A stretch of 64,000 nt of DNA, from the NCBI RefSeq assembly GCF_003340495.1, contig NZ_QASA01000001.1, positions 6,014,001 to 6,078,000 on the forward strand, given 5' to 3'. Position 1 is the first letter of the stretch. Every line of letters starts with the position of its first letter. Both the position numbers and the translations under genes were made by a program. The notes beneath the pieces were generated by a model, which worked only from the letters and a program-made list of their open reading frames with translations, searched no databases and was not told the DNA's origin. The DNA comes from Adhaeribacter pallidiroseus. GTDB lineage: Bacteria; Bacteroidota; Bacteroidia; Cytophagales; Hymenobacteraceae. Below, one piece after another: positions 46,893 through 58,623 of the stretch.

Positions 46893-47828
46893 ATGCAAAC
46901 ATTTCTACTTCGTAAGGTTTGGGTATTTTTGGTGCTCTTTTTACCAACTAAATTATGGGCGCAAACCGTAGATTCTGCCGCTTTAGAACGTGAGCAAATC
47001 GAAAAGTCTTTTACGTACCAAACAGGTACCCTTACATTAGGCGACAATCTGGCCAAACTACAGGTACCTAAAGGTTATAAATTTTTAAATGCCCAGCAGA
47101 GCCAGTACGTTATTAATCAGCTCTGGGGAAATCCACCGGATAGTTCTACTTTAGGAATGCTGTTCCCCGAGCAAGATTCACCGCTTACCGAAAACTCCTA
47201 TGCCGTTCATATTAGCTACTCCGAAGAAGGTTACATTAAAGATGATGATGCGCAGGATTTAGATTACGCGGATTTGCTCAAAGAAATGCAGCAAGATACC
47301 CGCGATTACAACCAAGAACGGGTGTTGGCTGGCTATCCGGCCGTAGAATTAGTGGGTTGGGCCAGTGCCCCTTTTTACGATGTCGCCAATCATAAGCTGC
47401 ATTGGGCCAAAGAACTTACATTTGGCGAAGAAGAGGAGAGTACTTTAAATTATAACGTGCGGGTATTAGGCCGCAAAGGTTATTTACTACTAAATGTAAT
47501 TGCCCCGATGCAGGTGTTACCTTCCGTTAAAAAGAATATTCCGAGTATATTAATGGCCGTAAATTTTACGGAAGGCAATCAATATACCGACTTTAACCCG
47601 GATATGGACGAAGTAGCCAAGTACGGTATTGGTGGCTTAATTGCGGGTAAAGTTTTGGCAAAGGCCGGTTTTTTTGTATTACTTTTAAAATTTTGGAAGG
47701 TAGTGGCTGCCGCGGCTATGGGCGTTTTTTATTATCTTAAAAAGAAATTAAGTGGTAAAGAAGAAACACAACCGGAATTGGTGTTAGCCAACGAAACAAC
47801 CATCGATTCTTCTCCACCGGTTCAATAA
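46893..47828 (+). CDS. DUF2167 membrane protein
   Basis: 311 residues. Signal peptide (VWVFLVLFLPTKLWAQ), then DUF2167 core: YQTGTLTLGDNLAKLQVPKG, LLFPEQDSPLTENSYAVHISYS and VELVGWASAPFYD. Two C-terminal hydrophobic segments (IGGLIAGKVLAKAGFFVLLL, VVAAAAMGVFYYL) anchor it with a Lys-rich tail. DUF2167 proteins are found in many proteobacteria and Bacteroidota without known function. Perfect terminator follows. Confidence 0.88.
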   Translation: MQTFLLRKVWVFLVLFLPTKLWAQTVDSAALEREQIEKSFTYQTGTLTLGDNLAKLQVPKGYKFLNAQQSQYVINQLWGNPPDSSTLGMLFPEQDSPLTENSYAVHISYSEEGYIKDDDAQDLDYADLLKEMQQDTRDYNQERVLAGYPAVELVGWASAPFYDVANHKLHWAKELTFGEEEESTLNYNVRVLGRKGYLLLNVIAPMQVLPSVKKNIPSILMAVNFTEGNQYTDFNPDMDEVAKYGIGGLIAGKVLAKAGFFVLLLKFWKVVAAAAMGVFYYLKKKLSGKEETQPELVLANETTIDSSPPVQ

Positions 47829-47844
47829 AACAATACCATAAAGA

Positions 47845-47876
47845 AAAAGCCCGAATGATAACATTCGGGCTTTTTT
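47845..47876 (+). terminator. Terminator after the DUF2167 gene
   Basis: AAAGCCCGAATG and CATTCGGGCTTT around ATAA, with T6. Confidence 0.92.
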
Positions 47877-47952
47877 GTACCTGCATTTCTAATCTAATAT
47901 TTAAAAAATATACAATAAGTTTATGCCTGATTTTGTAAAATAATAGTCAATT

Positions 47953-50900
47953 TTATTTTAGTATGACTTTCACTATTACTTTTTCCTGACCACTCATCAG
48001 GTGTAAGAAGTAAAATCCTTTTTTCCATTGTTTGGCAGGTACTTGTAATAGGGCAGCCGTACTTTTTTGTTGGTAGGTTTGATAAACCTGACTGCCCAAA
48101 GCATCCGTAACTTTAATTTCTACGCTACTTACTTGCTTGGGGAACTTTACAAATACATCTCCGGAGGAAGGATTGGGATACACCTGCACTTCTTTTAAAA
48201 CCCTGGACTGTGAACTAGTAAAAACAAACTCTTCGGATTGAAAATAACACCCATCTTTGTAAATGAATACTTTATACGTACCCGGAGTTTTCGTTTTTAA
48301 GAAGCTTTTATTTTCATAAGGCAGCGCTTGCCGATTTAAATACCAGTAATAATATAAGCCATATTTTTCTGCGGTAAATAAAGTGTCCTGTTTTTGAAAT
48401 ATGCGGGCATCAAACGGCGTAGGGCCTACGTTTATTTCTACGGGTAAGCTCTCGCAGTTTTGAATAGTTTGGGTGACAAAATATTTCTTTTCCTCGGCCG
48501 GCACTGAAATCCAGGTACCTGAATTTATCGGTTGTTGAAGTTCTTTATCAGAATACCATTTTAAATTTTCGCCAGCCGCTTGTAAAATTAAGGTCATACC
48601 GGTATAAGGGTTACAATACGTGTATCTATTATTGGCATCTAACACTGGTTTCTCCGGTCTTTCTAAAATGGTAATGGTTACTTTATTAGCAACACTTTGT
48701 ACATTGTTTTTGGTTTGGGTTACGTAAACTACCTGCGTTACCCGAGGTTGGAAAGTGCCGCTGGCTAACTTAATAGTTAATTTCTGGTCTTTAAACCATT
48801 CAATTTTCTCTCCTATAGCTTTTAAAGTAATTTCTCGGCCACACCGATAAATAAGCGTGTCGTTAATCAGGGGAGCTTCGGGTTTGAAAAAGAAATCTCC
48901 AACCATTGAAAAAGCGGAACCTCGGTAAGCGGCATCTACTGTTTGTACCTTCCAGGTATAAGCTCCAACGGGTAAGTTTTTTAAGGTTAATTTAGAAAGA
49001 GCGCGACCAGGCGCAAGCTTTTGCCGGTTACCCGTGAACGGATCTAGAAAAGCTTTAGTAATAGCTTTTCCATTGCGATAAAGAACAACATCGTAAGTTA
49101 GGCCCGCGGATGGAGTTAGGTCGTCGGTTGCCGCTTTCCAACTCAGGTGCATGCCTTTTTCGTCTTGCACGGCTAAAAGATTAGTAGGCGGTTGAGGAGC
49201 CTGATTAGGTAAGCTGCTGGGGCCCACAATTATTTGATTTATTAATACTATGGCTCTTCCTTCGGTACTTGCATAAGGCCCTCTCAAGTAAATATCCAGG
49301 TCACCGTCATTGTCAAAATCAAACAATCGGCCTTGGTTCTGATCATAGTAAACGAAAGGCGGTATGTATTCGGAAAAGGAGTCATTACCCTCGTTCAGGT
49401 AAATACCAAAAGGGGTAGTGCCCAGATAAAAATCTTGATCTCCATCATGATCAACGTCTGCCCATTCGCAATCATTTATATTCACTGATGGGAAATCGCC
49501 CTTTACCAAGATAAAAACTGGTAAACCGTTGGCATCTACTCCCTGATTTTTATAAAGTTCGCCATTGCCAATATAGCTAGAGGTGTATTTACGCAGAATA
49601 AATACATCTGTCCAACCATCATTATTATAATCTACTAACCGGATGGGATGTCCATCACTTGAGGGTATCACAACTTTAGTTTGGATTAGTTTGCTGCCAT
49701 TATTATTTATAAAGTAATAACCTGAGCCGCCTTCATAAGTGTTAGCGTATTGCAGCAGGTCTTCATCTCCATCTCGGTCGTAATCATTTGATACAAACCC
49801 ATAACTACATCCTTCACAAGAATAAGGACCTTCTTTTTTAAAATAAAATTGCCATTGCCGTTGTTTTGGAAAACTCTTTTGGGCCAAGGAAAAGCAGCAC
49901 CTGCTTCAAAGGTAAAAGCATCTAAATCATTATCAGAGTCTATATCCCACCATCCCAGAATGCTTTGTGGTTTGTTCGTAAATACACTTGGTTCCGTTTG
50001 AAATTGATTATTTCCTTTATTACTATTTAATTCAGAAATATTTTGATAGTTACTACCAGACCCAAACCGAAATAAATCGAGCTGTTGATCGCCATTAAAA
50101 TCGAAAAATTGTAATTCTTGCGTGTAAGTTATATTATTTGAATTTAGAGAATGACTGATCCAACCTGTTTTAGTATTTTCTACAATCTTTATATTACCCG
50201 TTTTCCTTGATTCCATAGTAGGATTACCAAAAACAGACAGATCCAAGCGTCCATCATTATTATAATCAGCTACTTCTACTTTCGTTTCAACCATGCTGGG
50301 CAGACCAGGTTTTTGTTTTAACGCAAATAGACCGGTATTCCAGGTTACCTGATTAGAACCGGCAGAAGATTGATCTTTTATTAAGGCAGATACCCGGTAG
50401 GTATATCTTTTATTATAACTTAGTTTAGCATCGGTATAAGTAATGCTATTGGGAGGCAACTGTGCAATAATCGAAAAGTCCGTATCAGCAGTCCGGCGTT
50501 CCACTATGATTTTGGTTTCGCCGGTAATTACTTCTTGCCAGGTAAGGCGTACCTTATTTAGTAGAATTCGTTCCACCACCAGCTTTTGGGGGCCATTCAA
50601 AATTTGAAATCGCTGCGGCTTGGAAAAAGCAGATGACTGAAAAGAAGCGTTAATTGTTTGCACTTGTACGCTATATTCCCCCGCCGGAAGATTGTTAATG
50701 CTATAACTAGTTTGGTTTCCAGCATTGCCAGGCCCCAACCGGCGCCGGAAAGTGCCGGTTTCATTTGTTTCGGAGTGCATTATAATTTTACCAGCCGCAT
50801 TTTTTATTATTAAGTTGTAACTAATGGCTGGAGCTGGATAATTACTAGGAACGGGAGACCAGGAAATTTTAGTTTGATTGCCAGGTTTAACGCTAATGTT

Positions 50901-53759
50901 GGTAGGCACCGGAATACTTGGTAAGGGCTTACTTTTGGTAGAGCGGAGTTTATTCTCGTAAAAATTATAAAAACCTTCGTGGTATAGATCTAAATCGCCG
51001 TCGTTCTCTAAATCCGTAATTAAAAGCCGGTCTTCCCAATAGTATGGGTATGGCAATACGGTTGGAAAATAGTTGCCATCTCCCTGGGACTGCAATATTG
51101 TGAGACGATCGCGGCTGGATAGAAGTAAATCTGGTTGCCCGTTTAAATCAATATCCGCCGTTTGAACATCTAAGACCCCAGAGAGTTGCGCGTTTGTTAT
51201 TGTAATTTCGCGCTCACTGTTAAATTGTAAATTGCCCTTGCCTTCGTATACCAGCAGATAATCCTCCCCGCCGGAATTGCTTCGAATAATATCTAAATTG
51301 CCATCCTGATTATAGTCTACGAGCCAAAAGCCCCCTAAACTGGGTATTTCAGTCTCCTGCGCAGCAAAAGTATTTCCTTTTAAATTATAAAAGATTTTAG
51401 CTTTTTCATTCGTTACGTGGCTGCCGCCAAACAGAATATCGGCAAAACCATCATTATTCAAATCGCCTACTGCAAAATCACCTATTAATTGGCTGTACTC
51501 CGGAATAAAGTGATAAGAAGCCGCCGCAAAAGAAAAACTACTGCCTTGTAGCAAAAGTTGGTATCCATTACCTACGTAATCGCCATTGTAATGAGAAAAT
51601 AAAAGATCCGGGCGACCATCGTGGTTAAAATCCTCCACGGCTAACTGAAGCACTAAGTTATAACGGGGCGAAGTATATGCTTTCTGGAAGAGGCCATTCT
51701 TATTTTCAAAAACGTAAACAAAATGTTCGACCGTTGCACAAAAATCCTGATCGCCATCATTGTCTATATCCCGAAAAATAAAGTTTCGAGCTTCGATGCC
51801 TCCTTCCATCGCCGTTGCTAATTCGGAAGCGGTAAAAGTACCGTTGCCATTATTTTTAATTAAAGTAGTGGGCGGGCCGATATAACCTTTTCTGGCGAGC
51901 ATGCCAAAGTCGTAATCGCCATCATTGTCCACATCCGCTGCTTGACCAATTCCGGGAACAGCACGGGGACGCGGAGCGGGAAAGGTTTTTTTGACAAACT
52001 GTTTGGTATTGACTTGCACTTGGTTACTGGGAGCAGATAATACGCCTCCTTGTTCGACTTTAACGACATAGTCATAAGTGCGATTGGTAAAGATGGATGA
52101 ATCTTCGAAAAAAATAATAGTAGCAGGTAAGGTGGCTATTTGCTGAAGTGGCATGTTAGCCGATCGCCGGAAAATAATTACTTTTTGACTGGAATCGCCT
52201 TGATAAGCCCAGCGCAATTGTACCCGGGTTAATGCCGGTTGTTTGAACACCAGGTTAGTTGGGCCGGGCGCAACTGTAAAAGATTGGTATGTTGAAAAAG
52301 CAGAATTGCGCCCAGCAGCATCTACGGCTTGTAGGCGCCATTGGTAATTGCCAGCCGGTAAATGCTTGAGCTCTAGTTTATTTAAGATTTGTTTATGGGG
52401 GTTTTGCGGCCATAATGAACGGCCATCAGGTAAACTCAGGGAAGATTTATATAACTTATTGTTTAATTTTAATTCTAAGTTGTAAGAAATAGTACCTGGC
52501 GCCTTAATAGGATCCCAGGAAAGTAAAACGTTTTGTTTTTGATCTGATTGAAGCTTAGTGGGGACTGGTAGCTTAAAACCAGGTTTTACCGCTGAATTCT
52601 GATAACTTTCAAATTGGGGTTCTTGGTTATAGGTACTGCTGGAAATATAAAATAAATCCAAAGCTTGATCCTGGTTCAAATCCACCAGATCTAAATGACG
52701 GGCCGTTGCTGGTATATTTAGATCTTTCTGTTCAAATTGGATGCTGGTTTTATTAGATTGATTCAGGTAAATAACTGTTTTTGGTTGGGAGGCTACTTCT
52801 CCGGTACAAATCAAATCTGGTAAACCATCTTGGTTGATATCACCAATATCTACTTTTGGAAACAGGAAATCAGTGATTTGGTACGCATTTTCAAAATTCG
52901 GCTGGCCGGTTTGAATAAAAAGATTACGCAGAATAATGCATCGTCCATAATCCGTTATTAAAAACAAATCTAAGTCACGATCTCCATCCAAATCCGACCA
53001 AAGCATTTTTCCATAATCAGCAAATTTGGATAGTAACTCCTGATTTATTACTTCAAACAAACCATCTCCTCTATTAATATGTAAAAAAATTGGATTAGAA
53101 TTAGTATGGCCTTTGGCACCAGCAAAATCAGGTAGCCCATCATTATTAACATCGGCAAAAGCAAAAGATTGTAGGGAGGCAGACAAGGGATGGGGTGCTT
53201 GTGTAAAGGTATTTTGTTGATTTAAGTAAACAACCGGTGCAAAAGAAGTAGGATCAGTAGTAATAATGTCTAGATCAGCATCACTGTCTATATCTAGCCA
53301 ATGTAGTATGGGTTTGCTGCTGTTTGTACTTATTTCAGGTAAATCTTGCAGCGTAAAAGAAAGGCGATTGCTATTACGAGCTACCCGAAGCCGATTAAAA
53401 TCCTGAATTAAAAAATCTATATCGCCATCTTGATCATAATCACCAAATATATAGCTAAGGGGCGTTAAATCTACCGGAGCACCAAAAGGGTTCATCACTT
53501 CAATAAACTTACCGTTTCTATTTTCATAAAGCCGGACACTTTCTTTTTTGTTTTCCCAATTATTCTGATTAAATACCAGCGCATCCAAATCTTTATCGCC
53601 ATCTGCATCTAGCCATTCAAATTGCGCAAAAGAATCGGGTAGAGGTGTAAACTCCAGATTTTTACGTTGCAAGTTTTGGGAATAAGTTAAATAGCTAAGC
53701 AGGTAGAAAAGGTTGAAAAACAGGAAAAATTTAAAAAAGTAAAGTAGAGGCTGTTTCAT
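47953..53759 (-). CDS. Giant FG-GAP/fibronectin type III T9SS surface protein, split by a -1 frameshift
   Basis: Frame 1 runs 53759-49707 (1350 codons) and frame 2 reaches 47953. They join at A AAA AAG (minus strand 49839-49833) into one 1935-residue product: FILKK then EGPYSCEGCSYGF. A signal anchor (LLYFFKFFLFFNLFYLLSYL) is followed by three modules, each of VCBS/FG-GAP blades (Asp-rich loops such as DYDQDGDIDFLIQD, DIDNDGDQDFCA, DYDRDGDEDLLQY) plus fibronectin III domains (NLPAGEYSVQVQT, HLPAGNYQWRLQAVDAAGR, NLPVGAYTWKVQTVDAAYR). Ig-like repeats with Cys precede a type A sorting domain (VYPNPSSGDVFVKFPK). Frame 2 lacks its own signal, so alone it could not be exported. Calcium-binding adhesin or enzyme carrier is inference. 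Confidence 0.85.
49828..49839 (-). other. Slippery heptamer A AAA AAG at the frame junction
   Basis: Minus-strand reading is TTA AAA AAG AAG, giving the canonical -1 slip motif in the correct phase. The -1 codon GAA begins at 49833 and lies in the downstream frame. A weak 5-bp hairpin (TCCTT/AAGGA) begins 4 nt later. Confidence 0.7.
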
Positions 53760-54253
53760 AAATGTAGGTGCAGTAGGGTTATAAGTTAATAGCCGATTCT
53801 TATAGGTACTTTCCGTTAATCTAAATTGTAAAGTACAAAAAGTTAAATATATAGATATTGCTTTTAATTAGCTTAAAACCTCGTCTACTTTATATAGGAA
53901 TTGTTAAATTTTAAAGTGCCTGTAGCGCTTTCCTGTAACTGATTCGGATTTAGGAGCTTTGATAAGCAAGCTTACACGGAGTTCAAAAGCTTTAAGGCGC
54001 CGTTATCAAGTTAAATGTTAAATCGAAAAAATACGATTTAAAATATCCGGAGTATATGCTTAGCCGGAAATGATAACTTGGTTATTATAAAAAAACCTTT
54101 ATTCATTAGTTTAATCAAGTCCCGAATGTATGAGGTAGTGAGGTGATTTTATTTCCATCAATTTTAAATTACATTATGCTTTTCCATTTATTTTATTCAT
54201 TTTTCTGAATTAAATCTGAGAACTGATTTCTAATTTATTTGCCTTTGATTACT
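53760..54253. other. Divergent intergenic region
   Basis: About 490 AT-rich bases between the giant T9SS gene and the Kelch gene. No ORF, tRNA or hairpin terminator seen, and no exact TAnnTTTG on either strand. Confidence 0.6.
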
Positions 54254-55237
54254 ATGAAAAATAAACGTGTACTAATGCCTTTTGTAGTTGTTGCTTGCTT
54301 GGTTTGCTTTGGTTTTTACCATAAAATGGCGATTCCCTGGAAAACGGTTGCCCCGGAAAACTTACCACTACCGCGCCACGAAAATGCTTTTGCCCGGGTG
54401 GGTGATGCTTTCTTTCTTTTGGGTGGCCGGCAGGTAAAACCCGTAGAACGCTACGATACAAAAACCAACCGGTGGGAAAAACGGGCCGCTCCACCCTTAG
54501 AAATGAGTCATTTTCAAGCGGTAACATTTAAAGATGAAATTTACGTAGTAGGCGCTTTTACCGGTGGCTATCCGCACGAAGTTCCCATTCCCCGTATCTA
54601 TATTTATAATCCTAAACAAGATGCCTGGCGCGAAGGACCCGAAATTCCGGCTGACCGCCGACGAGGCTCGGCTGGCGTAACCGTTTATCAGAATAAAATT
54701 TATGTGGTATGCGGTATTACCGATGGCCACTGGGATGGGCAGGTAAACTGGTTCGATGAATATAACCCGGCCACCAATACCTGGCGCAAATTACCCAATG
54801 CGCCCCGTACCCGCGATCATGTTTCCGTAGCGGTAGCCGATAACCAGTTGGTAGTTGCGGGTGGTCGCCGTTCTACCGCCCGCGTAGATTCTGTGTTAAA
54901 TACTACGGTTGCCCAGGTAGATGTTTTTGATTTTAAAAACAATAAATGGCGTACTGCTCCGGCGGCTCAGAATATTCCTACCCAGCGGGCGGGTTGTACG
55001 GCTGTTCCTTTGGGCAGTAAAGTAATCATAATCGGGGGCGAAAGTCCGCAACTGGTATCACATAACGAAACCGAAGCTTTTGATGTGAAAACCAATACCT
55101 GGCAAAAATTAGCGCCCATGCAAACGGGCCGTCACGGTACCCAAGCGGTGGTTTACCAGAACAAGGTATTTATAGCGGCTGGCTCAGGCAACCACGGTGG
55201 CGGTCCGGAATTAAACTCTATGGAAGTTATGGAATAA
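54254..55237 (+). CDS. Kelch-repeat beta-propeller protein
   Basis: 327 residues from ATG 54254; an in-frame TTG at 54239 is less likely. The N-terminus VLMPFVVVACLVCFGFYH is a signal or anchor. About five Kelch blades follow with the Gly-Gly and Tyr...Trp pattern: DAFFLLGGRQVKPVERYDTK, KIYVVCGITDGHWDG, NQLVVAGGRRSTARVD, KVIIIGGESPQLV and KVFIAAGSGNHGGGPE. Resembles N-acetylneuraminate epimerase or galactose oxidase-like propellers, but with no copper ligands recognised. Located just upstream of glpK. Confidence 0.88.
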   Translation: MKNKRVLMPFVVVACLVCFGFYHKMAIPWKTVAPENLPLPRHENAFARVGDAFFLLGGRQVKPVERYDTKTNRWEKRAAPPLEMSHFQAVTFKDEIYVVGAFTGGYPHEVPIPRIYIYNPKQDAWREGPEIPADRRRGSAGVTVYQNKIYVVCGITDGHWDGQVNWFDEYNPATNTWRKLPNAPRTRDHVSVAVADNQLVVAGGRRSTARVDSVLNTTVAQVDVFDFKNNKWRTAPAAQNIPTQRAGCTAVPLGSKVIIIGGESPQLVSHNETEAFDVKTNTWQKLAPMQTGRHGTQAVVYQNKVFIAAGSGNHGGGPELNSMEVME

Positions 55238-55387
55238 AGCAAGTTTTGTTGGAAGCAGAACTGCTGCATCCGGAAAGGCCAAATTTTTAAATTTTGGTAA
55301 AGCTTGTAACCTTACAATGCTTGCTAAAAAGATTAGCTGCGGGCCTTAAAGCTTAAATTCGTGTATCTGAAACACTAAAATGCGCCT

Positions 55388-56878
55388 ATGAAAGACTATA
55401 TTCTTGCCTTCGACCAAGGTACTACCAGTTCGCGGGCTATTGTGTTTAACCGGCAGGGAAAAATAGTGTCGCTAGCCCAAAAAGAGTTTACGCAAATATA
55501 TCCGCAACCCGGCTGGGTGGAGCACGATGCCAGCGAAATCTGGTCGACACAGGTAGGGGTAGCCGCCGAAGCTATTTCCAAAGCCAGTTTACAGGCCACC
55601 GATATAGCCGCCATTGGCATTACCAACCAGCGTGAAACCACTATAATTTGGGACCGGGAAACGGGCAAAGTTATTTACAACGCTATTGTGTGGCAAGACC
55701 GGCGTACTGCTGATTTTTGCGATGAACTCAAGCAACGCGGTTACGAAGATTTAATTCGGGAAAAAACAGGTTTGGTAATTGATGCCTATTTTTCGGCGAC
55801 TAAAGTTTACTGGCTCCTGGAAAACATACCCGGTGCCCGGGCCAAAGCCGAGGCGGGTCAGTTAGCTTTTGGTACGGTTGATTCGTGGTTAATTTATAAT
55901 TTAACGGGTCGGCAGGTGCACGTAACAGATGTAACAAATGCTTCCCGTACCTTACTTTATAACATTCACACGCTTGCCTGGGACGAAGAACTTCTGGATT
56001 TATTCCGGATTCCGGCTAGTTTGTTGCCCGAAGTAAAATCGTCGAGCGAAATTGTGGGCGAAACCAGCGCCGCTTTGTTTGCTACCCGCATTCCGATAGC
56101 GGGTATTGCCGGCGACCAGCAAGCCGCATTATTCGGGCAAATGTGTACGCAGCCCGGCATGGTAAAAAATACCTATGGTACGGGTTGTTTTATGCTGATG
56201 AATATTGGCGAGAAACCCATTATATCCACGCATAAACTAGTAACAACCATCGCCTGGAAAATAAATAACCAAGTACACTATGCCTTAGAAGGCAGTATTT
56301 TTATCGCGGGTGCCGTAGTACAATGGCTGCGTGATGGCTTGGGTCTGATTTCCACTTCTGCGGAGATTGAAGATTTAGCGGGCACGGTGAGCAGCAGCGA
56401 AGGGGTGTATATGGTGCCGGCTTTTGCCGGTTTAGGCGCTCCCCATTGGAACCAACACGCCCGAGGTACCATTGTGGGCCTGACCCGGGGTACTACTAAC
56501 GCCCACCTGGCCCGGGCAGCTCTGGAAAGCATTGCGTACCAAACCCGGGAAGTATTAAAAGCCATGGAAGCCGATGCCGATATGCAAATTGCCGAACTCC
56601 GCGTGGATGGTGGCGCCACTGTTAATAATTTACTACTACAATTTCAGGCTGATATTTTATCGGCCCGGGTAGTGCGACCGGAAGTAACCGAGGTAACTGC
56701 TATTGGGGCTGCCTATTTAGCCGGCTTGGCTACGGGCTATTGGTCGAGTTTAGAAGGTATTCAGCAGCAATGGCAAATAGAACGGAGCTTTGAACCAGAA
56801 GCAAATTTTGAATCGGAAGAATTAATAAAAGGCTGGAACCGAGCAGTAAAAGCAGCGAAGGCTTGGGCCGACAGTTAA
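55388..56878 (+). CDS. glpK: Glycerol kinase
   Basis: 496 residues, close to the family length. An FGGY kinase phosphorylating glycerol: the phosphate loop [15 protein letters not shown] at the N-terminus, [30 protein letters not shown], the ADP loop [17 protein letters not shown], and [13 protein letters not shown] with [20 protein letters not shown]. Starts an operon with the unknown 193-residue gene and glpF. No glpD in the window. Confidence 0.97.
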   Translation: MKDYILAFDQGTTSSRAIVFNRQGKIVSLAQKEFTQIYPQPGWVEHDASEIWSTQVGVAAEAISKASLQATDIAAIGITNQRETTIIWDRETGKVIYNAIVWQDRRTADFCDELKQRGYEDLIREKTGLVIDAYFSATKVYWLLENIPGARAKAEAGQLAFGTVDSWLIYNLTGRQVHVTDVTNASRTLLYNIHTLAWDEELLDLFRIPASLLPEVKSSSEIVGETSAALFATRIPIAGIAGDQQAALFGQMCTQPGMVKNTYGTGCFMLMNIGEKPIISTHKLVTTIAWKINNQVHYALEGSIFIAGAVVQWLRDGLGLISTSAEIEDLAGTVSSSEGVYMVPAFAGLGAPHWNQHARGTIVGLTRGTTNAHLARAALESIAYQTREVLKAMEADADMQIAELRVDGGATVNNLLLQFQADILSARVVRPEVTEVTAIGAAYLAGLATGYWSSLEGIQQQWQIERSFEPEANFESEELIKGWNRAVKAAKAWADS

Positions 56879-56902
56879 TTTTAAAATTGAGATGTAATTA
56901 AA

Positions 56903-57484
56903 ATGACTAAGTATGAAGGGGTTTCTATTATTACTTCACTTATTGCTCTAACTATATCGTTAGCGACTATATATTATCAGTTTTTTTATAAAGTTCAGGA
57001 AGTTCAGTTAAGCATAATTGATACTGATTTTAATTTAATTGATACTGTAAGTATAGAAAGTAGATTGATTTATCATAATAGAGGAAATCAATATTCAACA
57101 ATAACCCAGAATTACTTTGTTTTTTATCAGAATAAAGAAAATTATTTAAATAGTATTAAATTTTCAAACAAAGAAAATACTATAACTTTAAATGATGCTT
57201 ATGATCCGCTGGTTTTAATTCCAGGAGAACAACATTTAAAGCTTGTTAAACAAAAATTGTTTTTTCCTAAAGTCCCTTTTAGTAATTACAAGATTAATCC
57301 TAAAAATAAAATCAAGATTGGATTAGTAATTAGTTTTATGAATTTTGATGGAGTCCAAACATCCGAGTTAATCGAATTAGGATGGTTAAATTTAAATGTT
57401 TATCAAGGAATAGAAAACTTTCATATCGACTTTAAATCTAAAAAACTAGAAGGGGATGTAACGCATGCTAGCATGGAAATGTAA
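56903..57484 (+). CDS. AT-rich membrane-anchored protein of unknown function
   Basis: 193 residues. One N-terminal membrane helix (GVSIITSLIALTISLATIYY) and a strand-rich, Asn/Ile/Lys-heavy exterior (LIDTVSIESRLIYHNRGNQY, KIKIGLVISFMNFDG). It has no family resemblance I know. The composition is strikingly more AT-rich than glpK and glpF on either side, with codons ending in A/T. It lies 24 bp after glpK and 36 bp before glpF, interrupting the usual pair. It may be horizontally acquired (inference). Confidence 0.7.
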   Translation: MTKYEGVSIITSLIALTISLATIYYQFFYKVQEVQLSIIDTDFNLIDTVSIESRLIYHNRGNQYSTITQNYFVFYQNKENYLNSIKFSNKENTITLNDAYDPLVLIPGEQHLKLVKQKLFFPKVPFSNYKINPKNKIKIGLVISFMNFDGVQTSELIELGWLNLNVYQGIENFHIDFKSKKLEGDVTHASMEM

Positions 57485-57520
57485 TGCTCATACCCTATAA
57501 ACTTTATTAGTTAAAAAGCT

Positions 57521-58249
57521 ATGACCCCTTTCACATCTGAATTAATCGGAACTATGTTTGTGATTTTATTAGGTAATGGCGTAGTAGCTAACGTACTGTT
57601 AAAAGGTACTAAAGGCTATAACAGTGGTTGGTTGGTTATTACTACTGGTTGGGCTTTGGCAGTTTTTGCCGGGGTAGTAGTAGCGGCTCCGTATAGCGGA
57701 GCCCATTTAAATCCGGCTGTAACTATAGCTTTGGCCTTAGCCGGTAAGTTTAACTGGGATCAGGTAGGTATGTTTATTTTGGCGCAATTGCTGGGTGCCA
57801 TGTTGGGCGCTTTGCTGGTGTGGTTATTATACAAGCGGCACTTTGATGATACCGAAGATCCGTTGCTACAATTAGCGGTTTTTAGTACCAGTCCGGCCAT
57901 CCGGCATCCTTGGGCCAATCTATTTAGCGAAGCCGTAGGTACTTTTGTTTTAATTTTTGTAATTTTCTACGTTACCAATCCCGAAATGGGACCAGATAAA
58001 ACGCCAATTGGCATGGGTTCCTTAGGGGCTATTCCGGTTTCGTTTCTGGTGTGGGGCATTGGCCTAAGTTTAGGTGGTCCTACGGGCTATGCCATTAATC
58101 CGGCCCGTGATTTTGGTCCCCGTTTGGTACACGCCATTATTCCTATGAAAAATAAATGCCACAGCGATTGGCACTACGCCTGGGTACCAGTTGCTGGTCC
58201 AATCTTAGGCGCCAGTATAGCTGCCATTTTGTATTTACAACTGCAATAA
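57521..58249 (+). CDS. glpF: Glycerol uptake facilitator (aquaglyceroporin)
   Basis: 242 residues, MIP family with six helices and two half-helices. The NPA motifs are HLNPAVT (Asn64-Pro65-Ala66) and INPARDFGPR (193-201). Asp197 after the second Arg marks the glycerol-conducting class rather than a strict water channel. It takes up glycerol for GlpK in the same operon. Confidence 0.96.
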   Translation: MTPFTSELIGTMFVILLGNGVVANVLLKGTKGYNSGWLVITTGWALAVFAGVVVAAPYSGAHLNPAVTIALALAGKFNWDQVGMFILAQLLGAMLGALLVWLLYKRHFDDTEDPLLQLAVFSTSPAIRHPWANLFSEAVGTFVLIFVIFYVTNPEMGPDKTPIGMGSLGAIPVSFLVWGIGLSLGGPTGYAINPARDFGPRLVHAIIPMKNKCHSDWHYAWVPVAGPILGASIAAILYLQLQ

Positions 58250-58437
58250 ATTAAAAAAGCTAAGCAGTAGTTGGAGGAGTTTGTTACCCGACAATCAAAC
58301 CTTTGTACATTACAGCGCTAGGGTATATTATAATCTAAAATATTTTAAGTACTTATCTGTAATTAACCAATCCTAAAATAGCGAGTCTGCTGATGAAATA
58401 AATAAGCCGAATAATAATTATAAAAAACTAGTAGTAA

Positions 58438-58466
58438 AGCCGCCAACAGACACCGTTGGCTTTTTT
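58438..58466 (+). terminator. Terminator, probably of the glp operon
   Basis: GCCAAC and GTTGGC stem around AGACACC, followed by T6. It lies 190 bp past the glpF stop. Confidence 0.75.
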
Positions 58467-58623
58467 ATTACCTCCTGCAGGAGCTACTAGTAGATACTTA
58501 TTTCTAAAATTATTAGTAAACATACCCTTTAAAACTTCTAAAATTTAAAAAATTTAGGAAAGTTCTACTTTTTTTGAGCGACCGGTTATTCCTGTAAACT
58601 TATTACTAAATAAATTAGTTAAT

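Noticed and set aside
49707-49832. Tail of frame 1 of the giant protein as a natural C-terminus
   Set aside because: It carries no sorting domain or FG-GAP pattern, and the other frame continues the blade repeats.
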